A stretch of 64,000 nucleotides of DNA from an uncultured Collinsella sp. (GTDB lineage: Bacteria > Actinomycetota > Coriobacteriia > Coriobacteriales > Coriobacteriaceae), in assembly GCA_900544875.1 (NCBI GenBank), contig UQWS01000002.1:62001-126000 (forward strand), read 5' to 3'. Positions within the stretch are counted from its first letter, which is position 1; each line of letters begins with the position of its first letter. The notes under the pieces were generated by a model. The model saw only the letters and a program-made list of their open reading frames with translations, was not told the origin of the DNA and searched no databases. The translations under genes were made by a program, and so were the position numbers. Of the stretch, positions 17,379 through 27,195 are shown piece by piece.

Positions 17379-18659
17379 ATGCTCGTCTCTCTTTTCTCAA
17401 AGCCTCAATCATCGCTGTCCGTGCAGGCCAAGCGCCTGGTGGCGATGCGCTTCCTCATCTACACCGGGTTTCAGACCAGTTATTTTATCGGCGTCATCGG
17501 AACGCTCACCTATGCAGACGATGCCTCGGTCGTCGCGACGTCGCTGGCCGTCCTGTTTATGAACGTTTTCGTGATCCTGGGATCCTTTGCGGGCGGCGCA
17601 GTACTCGACGCCTGGGGTCCGCGCCGCCATTTCTTTCTGAGCATCATCGGCGCTCTCGCAACTGGCACGGCAATCATCGCCTTTGGTAGTGCGACCGGTA
17701 TTGTCCTGCTCGGCGCGGTGCTCTTAGGCTTTACGATGGGATTTGCCCAACCCATCGCCACATCTTATCCGGCCTACCTCACCGACGACCCCGTCGAGCT
17801 CAAAGACATCAACTCCGCCATCGCCATGTTTTCAAACGTGAGCATCATTGTTGGCCCCATGCTGGGCGGCTTTGTCGCGGCGGCTGCGTCGTCGCGCGCG
17901 GTCTTCGTGCTCATGATGCTCTCTACTGTGTTGGCGTTCGCCGTCGGTTGGGGCTTTAGGCCGCAGACCAGCCATGTCGCCGGGCATGCGGATGCCGATT
18001 CGACAGAGGAAGGGGAGCGTGCGGGACGAAGCTCCAACCCTAGCACGTCCGCCCGCGCCACCTTCGCAGCCAGCATCAAGACGGTCTTCACCAACAGCGT
18101 CCTCGCGCTACTTTTCTGCATCATTTTTCTTTCGAACTTTGGCTACGGAGCCTTCGATCCGCTGGAGTCGTTCTTCTACCGCGATGTCCTGCATGTCGGC
18201 GTTGAGTGGATGGGCTGGCTTTCGTCGGCCTCGGGTGTGGGCGCGGTGCTGGGTGCCGTGCTCGCGCTCCGCTTGCCGCCGCACCTGGTCAACCTTAAAA
18301 CGCTGCTCGTGGCGCTTATGTCTGTAGGCCTGGGAAGTCTGCTCTATGTGGGGACACCGTACGTGGGCGTGGCCCTCGTCGGCCAGATCGCCCTGGGCAT
18401 AGCTTGGGGTGTCGTCAACCCGCTCCACAACACGATCGTGCAAACGACGGCTCCGCTCGAGCAGCTCGGTCGTGTGAACTCGGTCATGGGCTTTGGCAAT
18501 ATGTTTGCCGGCGTGGCCCCGCTGGCGATTGCCCCGTGGCTGGCGGCGACGTTTGGCGTGCAGCAGACGCTCATCGGAGCAGGCATGGTCGTGACGGCAG
18601 TCCCCGCGGCGTTGCTGCTGTTTGGGCGCCGGCATTTTGATCGTGCCGCAAGGCAGTAA
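17379..18659 (+). CDS. MFS transporter
   Basis: A 426-residue major facilitator protein with about twelve membrane helices. The central loop (about 200-235) is hydrophilic (HADADSTEEGERAGRSS). The loop between helices 2 and 3 reads GAVLDAWGPRR, a form of the MFS motif A. The substrate cannot be told. AAGGAG at 17368-17373 supports the ATG at 17379 over the in-frame starts at 17340 and 17361. The upstream region has a partial dyad (CATGCGGA ... TCCGCAT). Flanked by intergenic palindromes on both sides. Confidence 0.88.
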   Translation: MLVSLFSKPQSSLSVQAKRLVAMRFLIYTGFQTSYFIGVIGTLTYADDASVVATSLAVLFMNVFVILGSFAGGAVLDAWGPRRHFFLSIIGALATGTAIIAFGSATGIVLLGAVLLGFTMGFAQPIATSYPAYLTDDPVELKDINSAIAMFSNVSIIVGPMLGGFVAAAASSRAVFVLMMLSTVLAFAVGWGFRPQTSHVAGHADADSTEEGERAGRSSNPSTSARATFAASIKTVFTNSVLALLFCIIFLSNFGYGAFDPLESFFYRDVLHVGVEWMGWLSSASGVGAVLGAVLALRLPPHLVNLKTLLVALMSVGLGSLLYVGTPYVGVALVGQIALGIAWGVVNPLHNTIVQTTAPLEQLGRVNSVMGFGNMFAGVAPLAIAPWLAATFGVQQTLIGAGMVVTAVPAALLLFGRRHFDRAARQ

Positions 18660-18661
18660 AG

Positions 18662-18722
18662 ACCATCACAACATTCGATGAAAATCGCGATTTTGCCGAA
18701 AAACGTCGAATGTTGTGATGGT
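18662..18722. repeat. Palindromic intergenic repeat, family A, copy 3
   Basis: Arms at 18662-18678 and 18706-18722 are identical to the other two copies, but the asymmetric loop is in the opposite orientation. It starts two bases after the MFS stop codon. Confidence 0.9.
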
Positions 18723-18740
18723 TTGGCCCGCAAACGTCGC

Positions 18741-18787
18741 AACCACCACAAAGGGGCCAGGCACCTTTGTGGTGGTTTTTGCTTTGA
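18741..18787 (+). repeat. Palindromic repeat family B, copy 2 (terminator-like)
   Basis: Same hairpin as at 17172, including the 3' TTTTTGCTTT. The two copies agree over about 40 bases. Placed in tandem with family A copy 3. Confidence 0.9.
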
Positions 18788-18869
18788 CGGGCCACGCCTG
18801 CGCCTTGGTATACCATGTACGCCGTTCACGACCACACCCCACACCGCCGCACAACCCAGAAAGGCCCCC

Positions 18870-19691
18870 ATGGACACCACCTTCAGCCACATCAAAGCCG
18901 TGTTCTGCGATATCGACGGCACGCTGCTCACGAGCCAACACACGGTGTCCCCGCGCACCGTGGCGGCGATCCGCGCCCTGCGCGAGCGCGGCGTGCTCTT
19001 TGGCCTGTGCACCGGGCGCGACGCCCACGCGACCGAGGCCATGTACGAGCTCTGGGGCATCGAAGGCCTGGTAGACGTGCTCGTGGGCTGCGGTGGCGCC
19101 GAGGTCATCGACCACGCACACGACATCAACGAGCTGAGCTATCCGCTGCCGGGCGAGACCATCGCGCGCATCTGCAAGCACATGGCGGACCTTCCGGCAA
19201 CGCCCGTCTGCCCCCGAGACGGCGTGTTCTACGTGCCCGAGAGCAACGCGTGCGTCGAGCACCTGTCGCGCGTCGACGGCGTGCCCTACCAAGTGGTCGA
19301 TTTTGCCGAGTTTTTGCGCGAGCCGCAGCCCAAGGTGATGTTTACCATGGCGCCCGAGGTAATGCCGCGGGTGATTGAGCGGGCATCGACGTTTGCCGAT
19401 AACACTGTTAAGGCGGCGGCTCTGCAAACCACGCAGCGGCTCTACGAGTTCATGGATCCGCGCGTGTCCAAGACGCGCGGCCTTGTGCGCGTGGCGGAGC
19501 TCAACGACATGGAGCTCCAGAACATCTGCGTGTTTGGCGATGCCGATAACGACACCTGCATGGTGGCCGACGCCGGCGTGGGCGTGGCCATGGCAAACGG
19601 CAGCGACGCCACCCGTGCCGCCGCCGACTTTGTAACCGCGAGCAACGACAAAGACGGCATCGCGATCTTTATCGAGGAACATCTGCTGTAG
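18870..19691 (+). CDS. HAD hydrolase, Cof type (sugar/nucleotide phosphatase)
   Basis: A 273-residue haloacid-dehalogenase phosphatase of the Cof/YbjI group with a C2 cap. Motif I is FCDIDGTLL (Asp14 nucleophile, Asp16), motif II is LCTGRD, and motif IV is VFGDADNDTCMVADAGVGVAM near the C-terminus. The family removes phosphate from small sugar or cofactor phosphates; the substrate cannot be assigned. The ATG at 18870 follows GAAAGGCCCCC. Downstream is a diverged family-B-like hairpin (about 19703-19740). Confidence 0.88.
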   Translation: MDTTFSHIKAVFCDIDGTLLTSQHTVSPRTVAAIRALRERGVLFGLCTGRDAHATEAMYELWGIEGLVDVLVGCGGAEVIDHAHDINELSYPLPGETIARICKHMADLPATPVCPRDGVFYVPESNACVEHLSRVDGVPYQVVDFAEFLREPQPKVMFTMAPEVMPRVIERASTFADNTVKAAALQTTQRLYEFMDPRVSKTRGLVRVAELNDMELQNICVFGDADNDTCMVADAGVGVAMANGSDATRAAADFVTASNDKDGIAIFIEEHLL

Positions 19692-20077
19692 CGCTGGGGG
19701 AGAACCACCGCAGAAGGGGGCAGGCTCTTTTGCGGTGGCCTCAGGCGATTTGGGCGAATTGGTACCTAAAATCTGTGGGAAAATTCAAATATTGTTGTCT
19801 GAACATCATGCTCCTAACCACCGATGGGTTTAAGATATTCTTATCAATTTGGTAGGATATTCATCCCGGTTAATGACCTACCGCTCACGGTCGATTTTCG
19901 ACCGTTCACAGGATGTTTGCTCTTGAGCAAAATGTTGTGCAAATAAATCTAATGCCATTAAAAAATAATACGCAACTAAATTACCAGCAGAAATAAAAAA
20001 AAGATAGCGAATAAACGAAGGCAAATCCGAGCAAATGTCAAGAGAATTGAGAACTTGCTACAAAAATGTCGGTTTTG

Positions 20078-20107
20078 TTGCTCAGATGTTTAAACAATCG
20101 TTATAAT
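20078..20107 (+). promoter_or_regulatory. Predicted pilus operon promoter
   Basis: TTGCTC at 20078-20083 and TATAAT at 20102-20107 with an 18-base spacer, about 90 bases before the first pilus gene. Confidence 0.5.
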
Positions 20108-20122
20108 TGCATTACTAAACGA

Positions 20123-20141
20123 GCGCAATTACAGATTGCGC
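20123..20141. promoter_or_regulatory. Inverted repeat just after the pilus promoter
   Basis: GCGCAAT (20123-20129) and ATTGCGC (20135-20141) lie about 15 bases after the predicted -10 box, a typical repressor position. Confidence 0.4.
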
Positions 20142-20196
20142 AGATACGTTTGATGGTGAAAGAGCAAGATCGCGGTCTCTTGGGGAGGAGACATCG

Positions 20197-23100
20197 ATGA
20201 AAGCGAATTCGGACAAATCTAAGCAGAGTAATAAAGCGACGCGCCGTGTACTGGCAGGCGTTTTGTGCGGAGCCTCCGTTTTGAGCCTGGTACTGTCGCT
20301 CGTCATGCCCCCGATCTCGCAGGCCATTGCCAACGATGCCCAGGCGGGTGCAGCCGAGAAAACTGTGACGGCGGCTGATTCCTCAACTGAGTCTACTGAT
20401 GTGGAAAACACCAACAACGGGGATACCGAAAAGCAGGATAGTGACGATGCCGGGAATGATGCGAGCGAGGACACCGTCGCAGCAGACTCGACTGCTGATG
20501 GCGCGGAAGTCAAGGGTGCCGAGCAACCTTTCGACGCACAGCCTTCCGATAATGAAAATAGCGACGAAAACGCTATCGCTCCCGTCAGTACCGAAGACTA
20601 TAAAAAGGTAGAAGGTAATGTTGCTAATGCATTCGTTGGTGGCGGCAAGTATCGTTTGAGTGGTAAATCCTGGTCAGATAGCCAGATCACCATCACCGCA
20701 AACACCACCATCGATCTTAACGGCAACATGCTCTATCACGGTCCCGGTTCGGTGGGGTCGTTCATCGTGGTTCAGAACAACGCCACGCTTACTATCGAGG
20801 ATTTAGGCCAAACAACAAAAGATGCACCAAGTCCGGTCGATACGGCCAATACGTCGGCGGGTCAGCCTGCGAGTATAGAGTGGGAAAGGGGAAGCGGCTC
20901 TAATAAGGGCACTCCTAAGAGTCTTACTTACTTCGAGACCGTGAGTGAGCCAACGGAAAACGGGTTCGGTACTACCGAAACTACAACCAAGCATGTCCTG
21001 ACTGGCTTCGGTGCGATTGATGCTGCATCAGATAATGGTTCTGTTGAAAACGTTATTAACGTTAATGAGGGCTGCGTGCTCAATCTCAAGGGTGGCATGA
21101 TCACCACTGCCGCAAGTTTAAAACAATACGGTCAGGTAATCAAAGCTTCAGGCACCGTTAACATCTCAGGCGGATATATCGCGGGTGGTAACTGTGACAA
21201 TGGCGGATGGGGCGGTGGCCTGTGCGTGACGGGCGCAAATGCCTCGCTTAACATGACCGGCGGCGTAATCGCTGCAAACAAGGCTGCTTCTGGCGGCGGC
21301 ATCTATGCTAACCTGGGCGCCAAGCTGAATCTTTCTGGTGGAGTCATTTCGGGCAACGCCACGTATGGCAACGTCTATAACGAAGGCGGGAGTCCCAACA
21401 ATGGCTATGGCGGCGGTGTCTTTACCAAAGGCGCCAACGTTAGCATCAGTGGTTTGGCCAACATCACAAACAACCGTGTTGATTCGTATATCAACGACTC
21501 GAACATTTATAACAAGGGCCTGCTTGGCGGCGGTGGCATTGCATCTGTTGACGGCGGCACACTAACCATGGAGGGCGGCTCCGTTACAGCTAACTACTCC
21601 AAAGAAGCAGGCGGCGGTATTTATGCCGGTTTCTGGGACAAAAAGATTCAGTTTACCATGACAGGTGGCACGATTGCGGGCAACGAATCTCTTAACGGCG
21701 AGGGCGGCGGTTTGCGTATCGCTGGCGGCAACAGCCCTGGTATGCAGGCGAAAATTGAAGCTACCCCCAATAGCAAGATTTATATCACGAATAACAAGAC
21801 TATGACGGGCGTAGATTGTGAGAGTGGCGGCAAACGTGGCGGCGACTGGGGCGGTGGCGGTGTCTTTGTTCAGAAGGGCGGCAGGCTCAATATTTTCAAG
21901 ACGCTGATCACTAATAATCGCGCCGGTGGCTGGGGCGGTGGCGTTGGTGCTTGTCCTACGGGCGAGACAATCGTTTCGCACTCAAATGGCGCTGCTATTT
22001 ATGACAACACAGATAACGTTAATCAAGATGGCAAAAAGCTGCCAGACGTTGATCAAAATGAACATAAACATCCAGCATATCATTATTCCGCTGGCGGCGA
22101 CAACAAAACTGAAGACCGCGATGAAGTAAATTACGTTACTCATTTCTTCCAAAATTCCGGCCATGAGGATTTCTTCTTGGTCCGTAATAAGAATGGCGCG
22201 GATAAGACAATCGCTGTCGTTCTTGGCAAGATGCTGGGCGGCGAATCGGCTGGCTGGCAGGGCACTTGCGACGGAAATCCGGTTCCCATCGACCCAAACG
22301 GCGGTGCCGAGGCTAAGTACATGTTCGGCCTTAAGGCTAATCCGACACCCTATGCCAAGGATAAGGCGCAGACAGAGGCTACGACCATCATCAGCGGTAA
22401 CTACTCCTACACCCACGGTGGCGGCATCATGACCAACGGCGATCTTGTCGTTGGCGAGGTCAAGGCTCTGAACGTGTATCCTGCAATCAAAGTCAAGGCA
22501 AATAAAGTCCTTATGAAGGACGGCAAAGAGCAAGGTCTTTCGGGTCACAACTATCAGTTTAAGCTGTTGGGCGCACCTGCCGATCCAAACAAGGCACCAT
22601 ACTGGAATAATGACGGCACGCTTAACGAAAACGGATGTGAGGCGAAACCGGCGGTTCCTGTCAATGAAAACGGAGAGATTCTCATCGACACGGGCGCGAA
22701 CTACCAGTCGGGCGATTACGACCTCTACCTTGTTGAAGTCCCTATCAAAGAGGAAGGTACGACCTTTGATAAGGCCATTTACAAAATACATATAAAGGTT
22801 GGTACGACACCAGTTAACTGGACCGACCTCTTGGGAATCCATATTAATCGTTATGCAGTTAATAAGGACGCTTCCACAGTATCCGTAAAAAAGGAGGGCG
22901 CGGCGGACTTCATTAACTGTGGCGCTGACTTCTATAGCTGGACTGAGGATTCGGCCACCGACGTCGTTTCGACCGTAACAATCGGCAACAACTCCAGCCC
23001 TGCGTTTGCGAACGAACTTGCGCCCTACCAGACCTCAGGCACTTGGACACCTCAGGTGACCAAGAAGGTCGACGGCGGCGAGATGAAGAAGTTTAAGTTC

Positions 23101-23595
23101 GAGCTGTATACCAAGGATGCCAGTGGCAACAAGCAGGTGCTCGATACCAAATACACTAGTAAGGGGACGGGCAATGAGGCAACGGTGACGTTTGAGAAGC
23201 AGACGATTGGCCCGCTTGGTATCAAAGATCTCGCTGGTGGCAAAGCAACAGTCACCTACTACATCTGTGAATGCGACGCCGACAAGAAGGATGGCACCAA
23301 GCACGAAGGCTACGTCAACGACACCAAGACCTTCAAGGTTGTGGTGACGGCAACGGATGACGACAAAGGACATCTGACCTGCACGCCGACCTACTACGAG
23401 GTCGACGCCAACAACATGGAACAGGAGACCGATAACCCCACCTTCACCAACACCTACTCCACCTCTTTGCCCCTTTCTGGTATGTCGGGCGTCACTCTGA
23501 CCTACCTTGCCGGCGCGGCGGTGCTTTGCGCTGCTGCAGCCTGGATGCACATTCGTCGCAAGGCGAATACGAAGGGAGGCGAGCGTCGTGAATAA
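20197..23595 (+). CDS. Large cell-wall-anchored beta-helix adhesin / pilus tip
   Basis: A 1132-residue surface protein. It has an N-terminal signal (VLSLVLSLVMPPISQAIA, about 28-45) and an acidic Thr/Ser/Asp/Glu-rich spacer (about 50-140). A long region (about 150-640) of parallel beta-helix-like repeats follows, rich in GGGIYA, LNLSGGVISGN and GGGVF. From about 750 there are two FctA/Spy0128-like pilin domains (YPAIKVKANKVLMKDGKE; TWTPQVTKKVDGGEMKKFKFEL). It ends in a sorting signal LPLSG at about 1091, a hydrophobic stretch and a basic tail. GGGGAGGAG precedes the ATG. As first gene of the operon and the largest, it is likely the tip adhesin. Confidence 0.85.
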   Translation: MKANSDKSKQSNKATRRVLAGVLCGASVLSLVLSLVMPPISQAIANDAQAGAAEKTVTAADSSTESTDVENTNNGDTEKQDSDDAGNDASEDTVAADSTADGAEVKGAEQPFDAQPSDNENSDENAIAPVSTEDYKKVEGNVANAFVGGGKYRLSGKSWSDSQITITANTTIDLNGNMLYHGPGSVGSFIVVQNNATLTIEDLGQTTKDAPSPVDTANTSAGQPASIEWERGSGSNKGTPKSLTYFETVSEPTENGFGTTETTTKHVLTGFGAIDAASDNGSVENVINVNEGCVLNLKGGMITTAASLKQYGQVIKASGTVNISGGYIAGGNCDNGGWGGGLCVTGANASLNMTGGVIAANKAASGGGIYANLGAKLNLSGGVISGNATYGNVYNEGGSPNNGYGGGVFTKGANVSISGLANITNNRVDSYINDSNIYNKGLLGGGGIASVDGGTLTMEGGSVTANYSKEAGGGIYAGFWDKKIQFTMTGGTIAGNESLNGEGGGLRIAGGNSPGMQAKIEATPNSKIYITNNKTMTGVDCESGGKRGGDWGGGGVFVQKGGRLNIFKTLITNNRAGGWGGGVGACPTGETIVSHSNGAAIYDNTDNVNQDGKKLPDVDQNEHKHPAYHYSAGGDNKTEDRDEVNYVTHFFQNSGHEDFFLVRNKNGADKTIAVVLGKMLGGESAGWQGTCDGNPVPIDPNGGAEAKYMFGLKANPTPYAKDKAQTEATTIISGNYSYTHGGGIMTNGDLVVGEVKALNVYPAIKVKANKVLMKDGKEQGLSGHNYQFKLLGAPADPNKAPYWNNDGTLNENGCEAKPAVPVNENGEILIDTGANYQSGDYDLYLVEVPIKEEGTTFDKAIYKIHIKVGTTPVNWTDLLGIHINRYAVNKDASTVSVKKEGAADFINCGADFYSWTEDSATDVVSTVTIGNNSSPAFANELAPYQTSGTWTPQVTKKVDGGEMKKFKFELYTKDASGNKQVLDTKYTSKGTGNEATVTFEKQTIGPLGIKDLAGGKATVTYYICECDADKKDGTKHEGYVNDTKTFKVVVTATDDDKGHLTCTPTYYEVDANNMEQETDNPTFTNTYSTSLPLSGMSGVTLTYLAGAAVLCAAAAWMHIRRKANTKGGERRE

Positions 23596-25258
23596 GAAAG
23601 TTTGCTCCTTCCCGATCTTGTTTGCGCTGCTTACCCTCCTGATCGGCACCTGCGCGGTTGTGTTCCCCGCATCCGCGCAGGCCGCGCCGACCTCGACCGG
23701 TTCCATCACGGTGAGCGGCACCGTGGCGCGCAGCTACGACGCCTACCAGATCTTTAGTGCCAGCGTCGTTGACGGCGACAGCGACGCCAAGACCGCCACC
23801 GACCTCGCCTGGGCAAGCGACGCCGCGCGCGACGCCGTCCTGCCTGTGCTGCACAGCGCCGGCATGTCCAATTCCCAGACCACCGCGCAGGAAGCTGCCG
23901 AGTGGCTCAACACCGATTCCCACCTTACGAGCGCGCTGAGCGCACAGCTCGCTCGTTCCCTCCAGAGCTCTGGCACCGTGTCCGTGGCCCTCAACGCGGG
24001 CACGGCGGCCGAGCTGCCCTGCGGCTACTGGCTCATCGTCGCCGACGACGACGCCATCGCCCAGGGCGAGGCCGGCACCGCGCCGATTATGGCCCTGGTG
24101 GGCGGCAGCGCCGTCACCGTCAAGCCCAAGGCGGCGACCCCCAAGGTGTCCAAGCATGTGCTGGAGGACAGCACCGCCGCCTGGCAGAAGGCCGCCGACG
24201 CCACGGTCGCCGACGACCTGTACTGGCGCCTCTCTGCCACGGTCCCGGTGGGCCTCACGGCCTACGACACCTATACGCTGCGGTTCGTCGACACCATGAG
24301 CGCGGGGCTCGACTCCTCCAAGGTCGCCGCGAGCATGCGCGTGTACGTGGCGGCGGGCGCGGACGGTGGCTTCGACGCCGTCTCGACCGGTAAGGACGGC
24401 TGCGTCGGCACCGAGCTCGCGAAGGGCTGGACCGATATCACGGCCCAGTGCGCCACCAAGGCAGCGGCCGACGGCAAGACCTTCACCGTGCGCACCGGCG
24501 ACCTCATCGCCGCGCTCGGCGGGGCCGACGCCTTCACCGCGGGCGCCCGCGTGGTCGCCGTGTACAACGCGCCGCTCAACAGCGCGTGCAACCACGGCAT
24601 CGCGAAGGGCAACCCCAACGAGGTCTACCTGCGCTACCCGCGCTCTCCCTTTGCCGACCAGTCCGGCGACGCCGGCTTCACCCGCACGCCGAGCGACGAT
24701 GCGTGCGCCTACACCTGGGATTTCGCGCTCACCAAGCGCGGCAGCGACAGCGACAAGCCGCTTGCCGGGGCGGTCCTGAGCATCACCGACGACCGCGGTC
24801 GCACGCTGACGGCCGACGGCACGTGGGATGCGGAGGGCAAGGCCACCGTCACCACGGGCGAGGACGGTCGCGTGACCGTCTCGGGCGTGGACTCGGGCAA
24901 GCTGGAGGTCCGCGAGCTCAAGGCGCCCAAGGGCTACACCGCCTTTGAGGGCACGCGCTCCGTGACGGTCAAGGCCGAGGGCCTGGACGTCGACCAGGTG
25001 GCCGCCGCCAAGCCCAAGCTCACCATCACGGCCGAGTCGCCCCTGCGCGCCGACAGCGCGGACGGGTCGACGGGCAGTCTGGAGGCGTCGATCATCAACA
25101 CGCCCGCCGGCACACCCCCTAGCATTACCACCGGAGGCTTTATGCCTTCGACTGGCGATATGGCAATGTACGCCGCGGCCGCCGCAGCGGTCGCCGGAGC
25201 CGCGCTCATCGTGGTCGCGCTCTTGGTCAAGCGGGGAGGTGGCAGCCATAAAGAGTAG
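23588..25258 (+). CDS. Sortase-anchored minor pilin (SpaA-like)
   Basis: A 556-residue pilin with signal peptide (FPILFALLTLLIGTC ... AQA), an N-terminal domain, and a pilin-motif-like Lys in TPKVSKHVLED. A C-terminal SpaA/Cna-B domain (about 405-500) has the isopeptide E-box pattern GKLEVRELKAPKGY. The sorting signal is MPSTG at about 519, with Met in place of Leu. GTG start at 23588, overlapping the previous stop by 8 bases, with GGGAGGCGAG upstream. It is visibly far more GC-rich than both flanking pilus genes, with mostly C/G third positions, so the operon looks mosaic. Confidence 0.85.
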   Translation: MNKKVCSFPILFALLTLLIGTCAVVFPASAQAAPTSTGSITVSGTVARSYDAYQIFSASVVDGDSDAKTATDLAWASDAARDAVLPVLHSAGMSNSQTTAQEAAEWLNTDSHLTSALSAQLARSLQSSGTVSVALNAGTAAELPCGYWLIVADDDAIAQGEAGTAPIMALVGGSAVTVKPKAATPKVSKHVLEDSTAAWQKAADATVADDLYWRLSATVPVGLTAYDTYTLRFVDTMSAGLDSSKVAASMRVYVAAGADGGFDAVSTGKDGCVGTELAKGWTDITAQCATKAAADGKTFTVRTGDLIAALGGADAFTAGARVVAVYNAPLNSACNHGIAKGNPNEVYLRYPRSPFADQSGDAGFTRTPSDDACAYTWDFALTKRGSDSDKPLAGAVLSITDDRGRTLTADGTWDAEGKATVTTGEDGRVTVSGVDSGKLEVRELKAPKGYTAFEGTRSVTVKAEGLDVDQVAAAKPKLTITAESPLRADSADGSTGSLEASIINTPAGTPPSITTGGFMPSTGDMAMYAAAAAAVAGAALIVVALLVKRGGGSHKE

Positions 25259-25366
25259 CTGGCAGCCCCACAGAGAGCGGGGCGAGACGTAGCGAAGCAG
25301 ATGCTAAGACGCAGACAGATGATGACCGATCGAATGAGAACCAACCGGAAAACGGAGGAAAAGAAG

Positions 25367-27094
25367 ATGAGCATGAGCAAGAACATCGCACGCCTGGCAG
25401 TAACGGCAGGCCTCACGGCAGCGCTGAGCTTTGGTGGCGTCATGGCGCCCGTCACGATGGCGTTTGCTGAGGGTGGCTCGACCGTGACGTTTGAGGACGC
25501 TTATTCTTCGACCACGACCTATAAGGGCATTCAAATCTTTGCAGCCAATGTGAGCGGTTCCACTGCCTCTAATATCCAGTGGGCAGGCGCCGATGACGCG
25601 CAGAAGCAGAAAATTCAGGAAGCCGTCGTACAAGCAATCGACAGCTGGAGCGTTGCCAACGATAAGGGTAATTATCGCAGCAAAAATGCCCAGGATGCCG
25701 CCGAATGGCTGTGTACGAATGCCAACGTGGGCGGGGACAACTCGCGCGTCGCAAGTGATAACGTGCTGAATGAAATTGCGAAGAAACTTAGCGCAGAAGG
25801 CTTTACTTGGAAGAAGACCACGCAAGGAAAAAACACGCTTGACGACCTCGATGCTGGTTATTGGTTGTTCCTTACTGCGAGCGTTAACAATCCTACTGAA
25901 GGCTCAGCGGCCAGTCAATCGACCGATGCCTTTACCTCGCCTATCTTCAAGCTCGTGGACGGCGCGACTCCGGTGAAAATTGCGCCGAAAAAGAAAATCC
26001 CCACCGTCGAGAAGGAGATCCTTAACGACCGCGATGAGAATAATCAAGACGGCTACACCGCTCAAGAGGGGTGGAGTAATGTTGCTGACTCCCAGGTTGG
26101 TCAGGAAGTAAGCTATAAGCTCACCGGCACGATTGCAGACAACTACGCCACGTATGATACCTATACATACAAATTTACGGATACCCTTTCGCAGGGCCTT
26201 ACTTATGCTAAGGACTCGCTCGAGGTTTATGCGCTGAATGGTCAGAAATGGGCCAAGATTAATCCGGAAAGCTACAACGCGGTTGAGCCTGCTGGGGGCA
26301 ATGGCGTTCTGACGGTGAATTTTGATAAGGGAAATGGGCTGAAGTCGGCTACTGCGGCTAACGACGACGAGACGCTTAACATCGGCGCAGAGACTAAGAT
26401 CGTTGTCTTCTACAAGGCCGAACTCAATAGCAAGGCTAGCTATGAAGTTGCCGGTAATGATAACAAGGTCTATCTCGAGTACTCTAACAACCCCATGGCC
26501 GCAGGTACCGGCAAATCCGTGACCAAGGTCGTGACAGACCACGTCTTCCGTCTCGATGTTACCAAGGTTGACAGCGAGGATACTAATAAGAAGCTCAAGG
26601 CTGGCTTCAAGGTAAAGGTTATGGACGGCGAGGGAAGCGAGGACGCCGATTCTCAGGGTAAGTGGCTTGCCCAGGATGGCACCCTCGTTACAGAGGACAA
26701 AGCCTATGAGTTCACTACGGATGAGACTAGCGGTCAGATTTATATCCCCGGTCTCGACGCTGGTAAATATCAAATAACTGAGACCACCACGCCTAAAGGC
26801 TACAACACCATCGCGCCGGTTATCATTACGGTCACCCCGGACTACGACGATGATGGCAACTTGACGGGGCTTAAGGTCTCTGATAATTCTGGCATGGTTG
26901 ATACGAATAACGTTACTAATGCCACTGATGCCACGATTCCCGTCACCATCCGGAACAAGAAGGGCTCCAACCTCCCGCTCACCGGTCTCAACGGCGTGAC
27001 CTTCACTTGGATCGCTGGTGGCGCGGTGCTGTGCATCGGCGTGGCGCACCTCATCCGCAGCCGTAAGCAGGCTGAGGAGTCCGAGCGGGAGTAA
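25367..27094 (+). CDS. Sortase-assembled major pilin (backbone)
   Basis: A 575-residue fimbrial backbone pilin. It carries a signal peptide (ARLAVTAGLTAALSFGGV ... AFA), an N-domain, a pilin-motif Lys in KIPTVEKEILND that class C sortases use for polymerisation, a middle isopeptide domain, and a Cna-B domain with E-box GKYQITETTTPKGYN. The sorting signal is LPLTG at about 536, followed by a hydrophobic helix and RSRKQ. GGAGG at 25354-25358 sets the ATG at 25367. The base composition is like the adhesin gene, not like the adjacent minor pilin. Confidence 0.87.
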   Translation: MSMSKNIARLAVTAGLTAALSFGGVMAPVTMAFAEGGSTVTFEDAYSSTTTYKGIQIFAANVSGSTASNIQWAGADDAQKQKIQEAVVQAIDSWSVANDKGNYRSKNAQDAAEWLCTNANVGGDNSRVASDNVLNEIAKKLSAEGFTWKKTTQGKNTLDDLDAGYWLFLTASVNNPTEGSAASQSTDAFTSPIFKLVDGATPVKIAPKKKIPTVEKEILNDRDENNQDGYTAQEGWSNVADSQVGQEVSYKLTGTIADNYATYDTYTYKFTDTLSQGLTYAKDSLEVYALNGQKWAKINPESYNAVEPAGGNGVLTVNFDKGNGLKSATAANDDETLNIGAETKIVVFYKAELNSKASYEVAGNDNKVYLEYSNNPMAAGTGKSVTKVVTDHVFRLDVTKVDSEDTNKKLKAGFKVKVMDGEGSEDADSQGKWLAQDGTLVTEDKAYEFTTDETSGQIYIPGLDAGKYQITETTTPKGYNTIAPVIITVTPDYDDDGNLTGLKVSDNSGMVDTNNVTNATDATIPVTIRNKKGSNLPLTGLNGVTFTWIAGGAVLCIGVAHLIRSRKQAEESERE

Positions 27095-27195
27095 CGCTCG
27101 CTCACCCATCCCTTTGGCAGGTGGGATGTGATGGCCATGAGACTTGCGGACACTTTTCTCGTCCATCCACGTTCTTGCTTTGCCATTCACTTTTC

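Larger units (their letters stand above)
19692..20196. other. AT-rich upstream region of the pilus locus
   Basis: 505 bases without a gene. It starts with a hairpin (AACCACCGCAGAAGG ... TTTTGCGGTGG) and then becomes markedly AT-rich. It holds several dyads: GGTAGG/CCTACC (about 19853-19883), ACGGTCG/CGACCGT (19887-19905), and TTTGCTCTTGAGCAAA (19916-19931). Poly-A tracts lie near 19960-20010. These look like regulator sites for the pilus genes. Confidence 0.55.
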
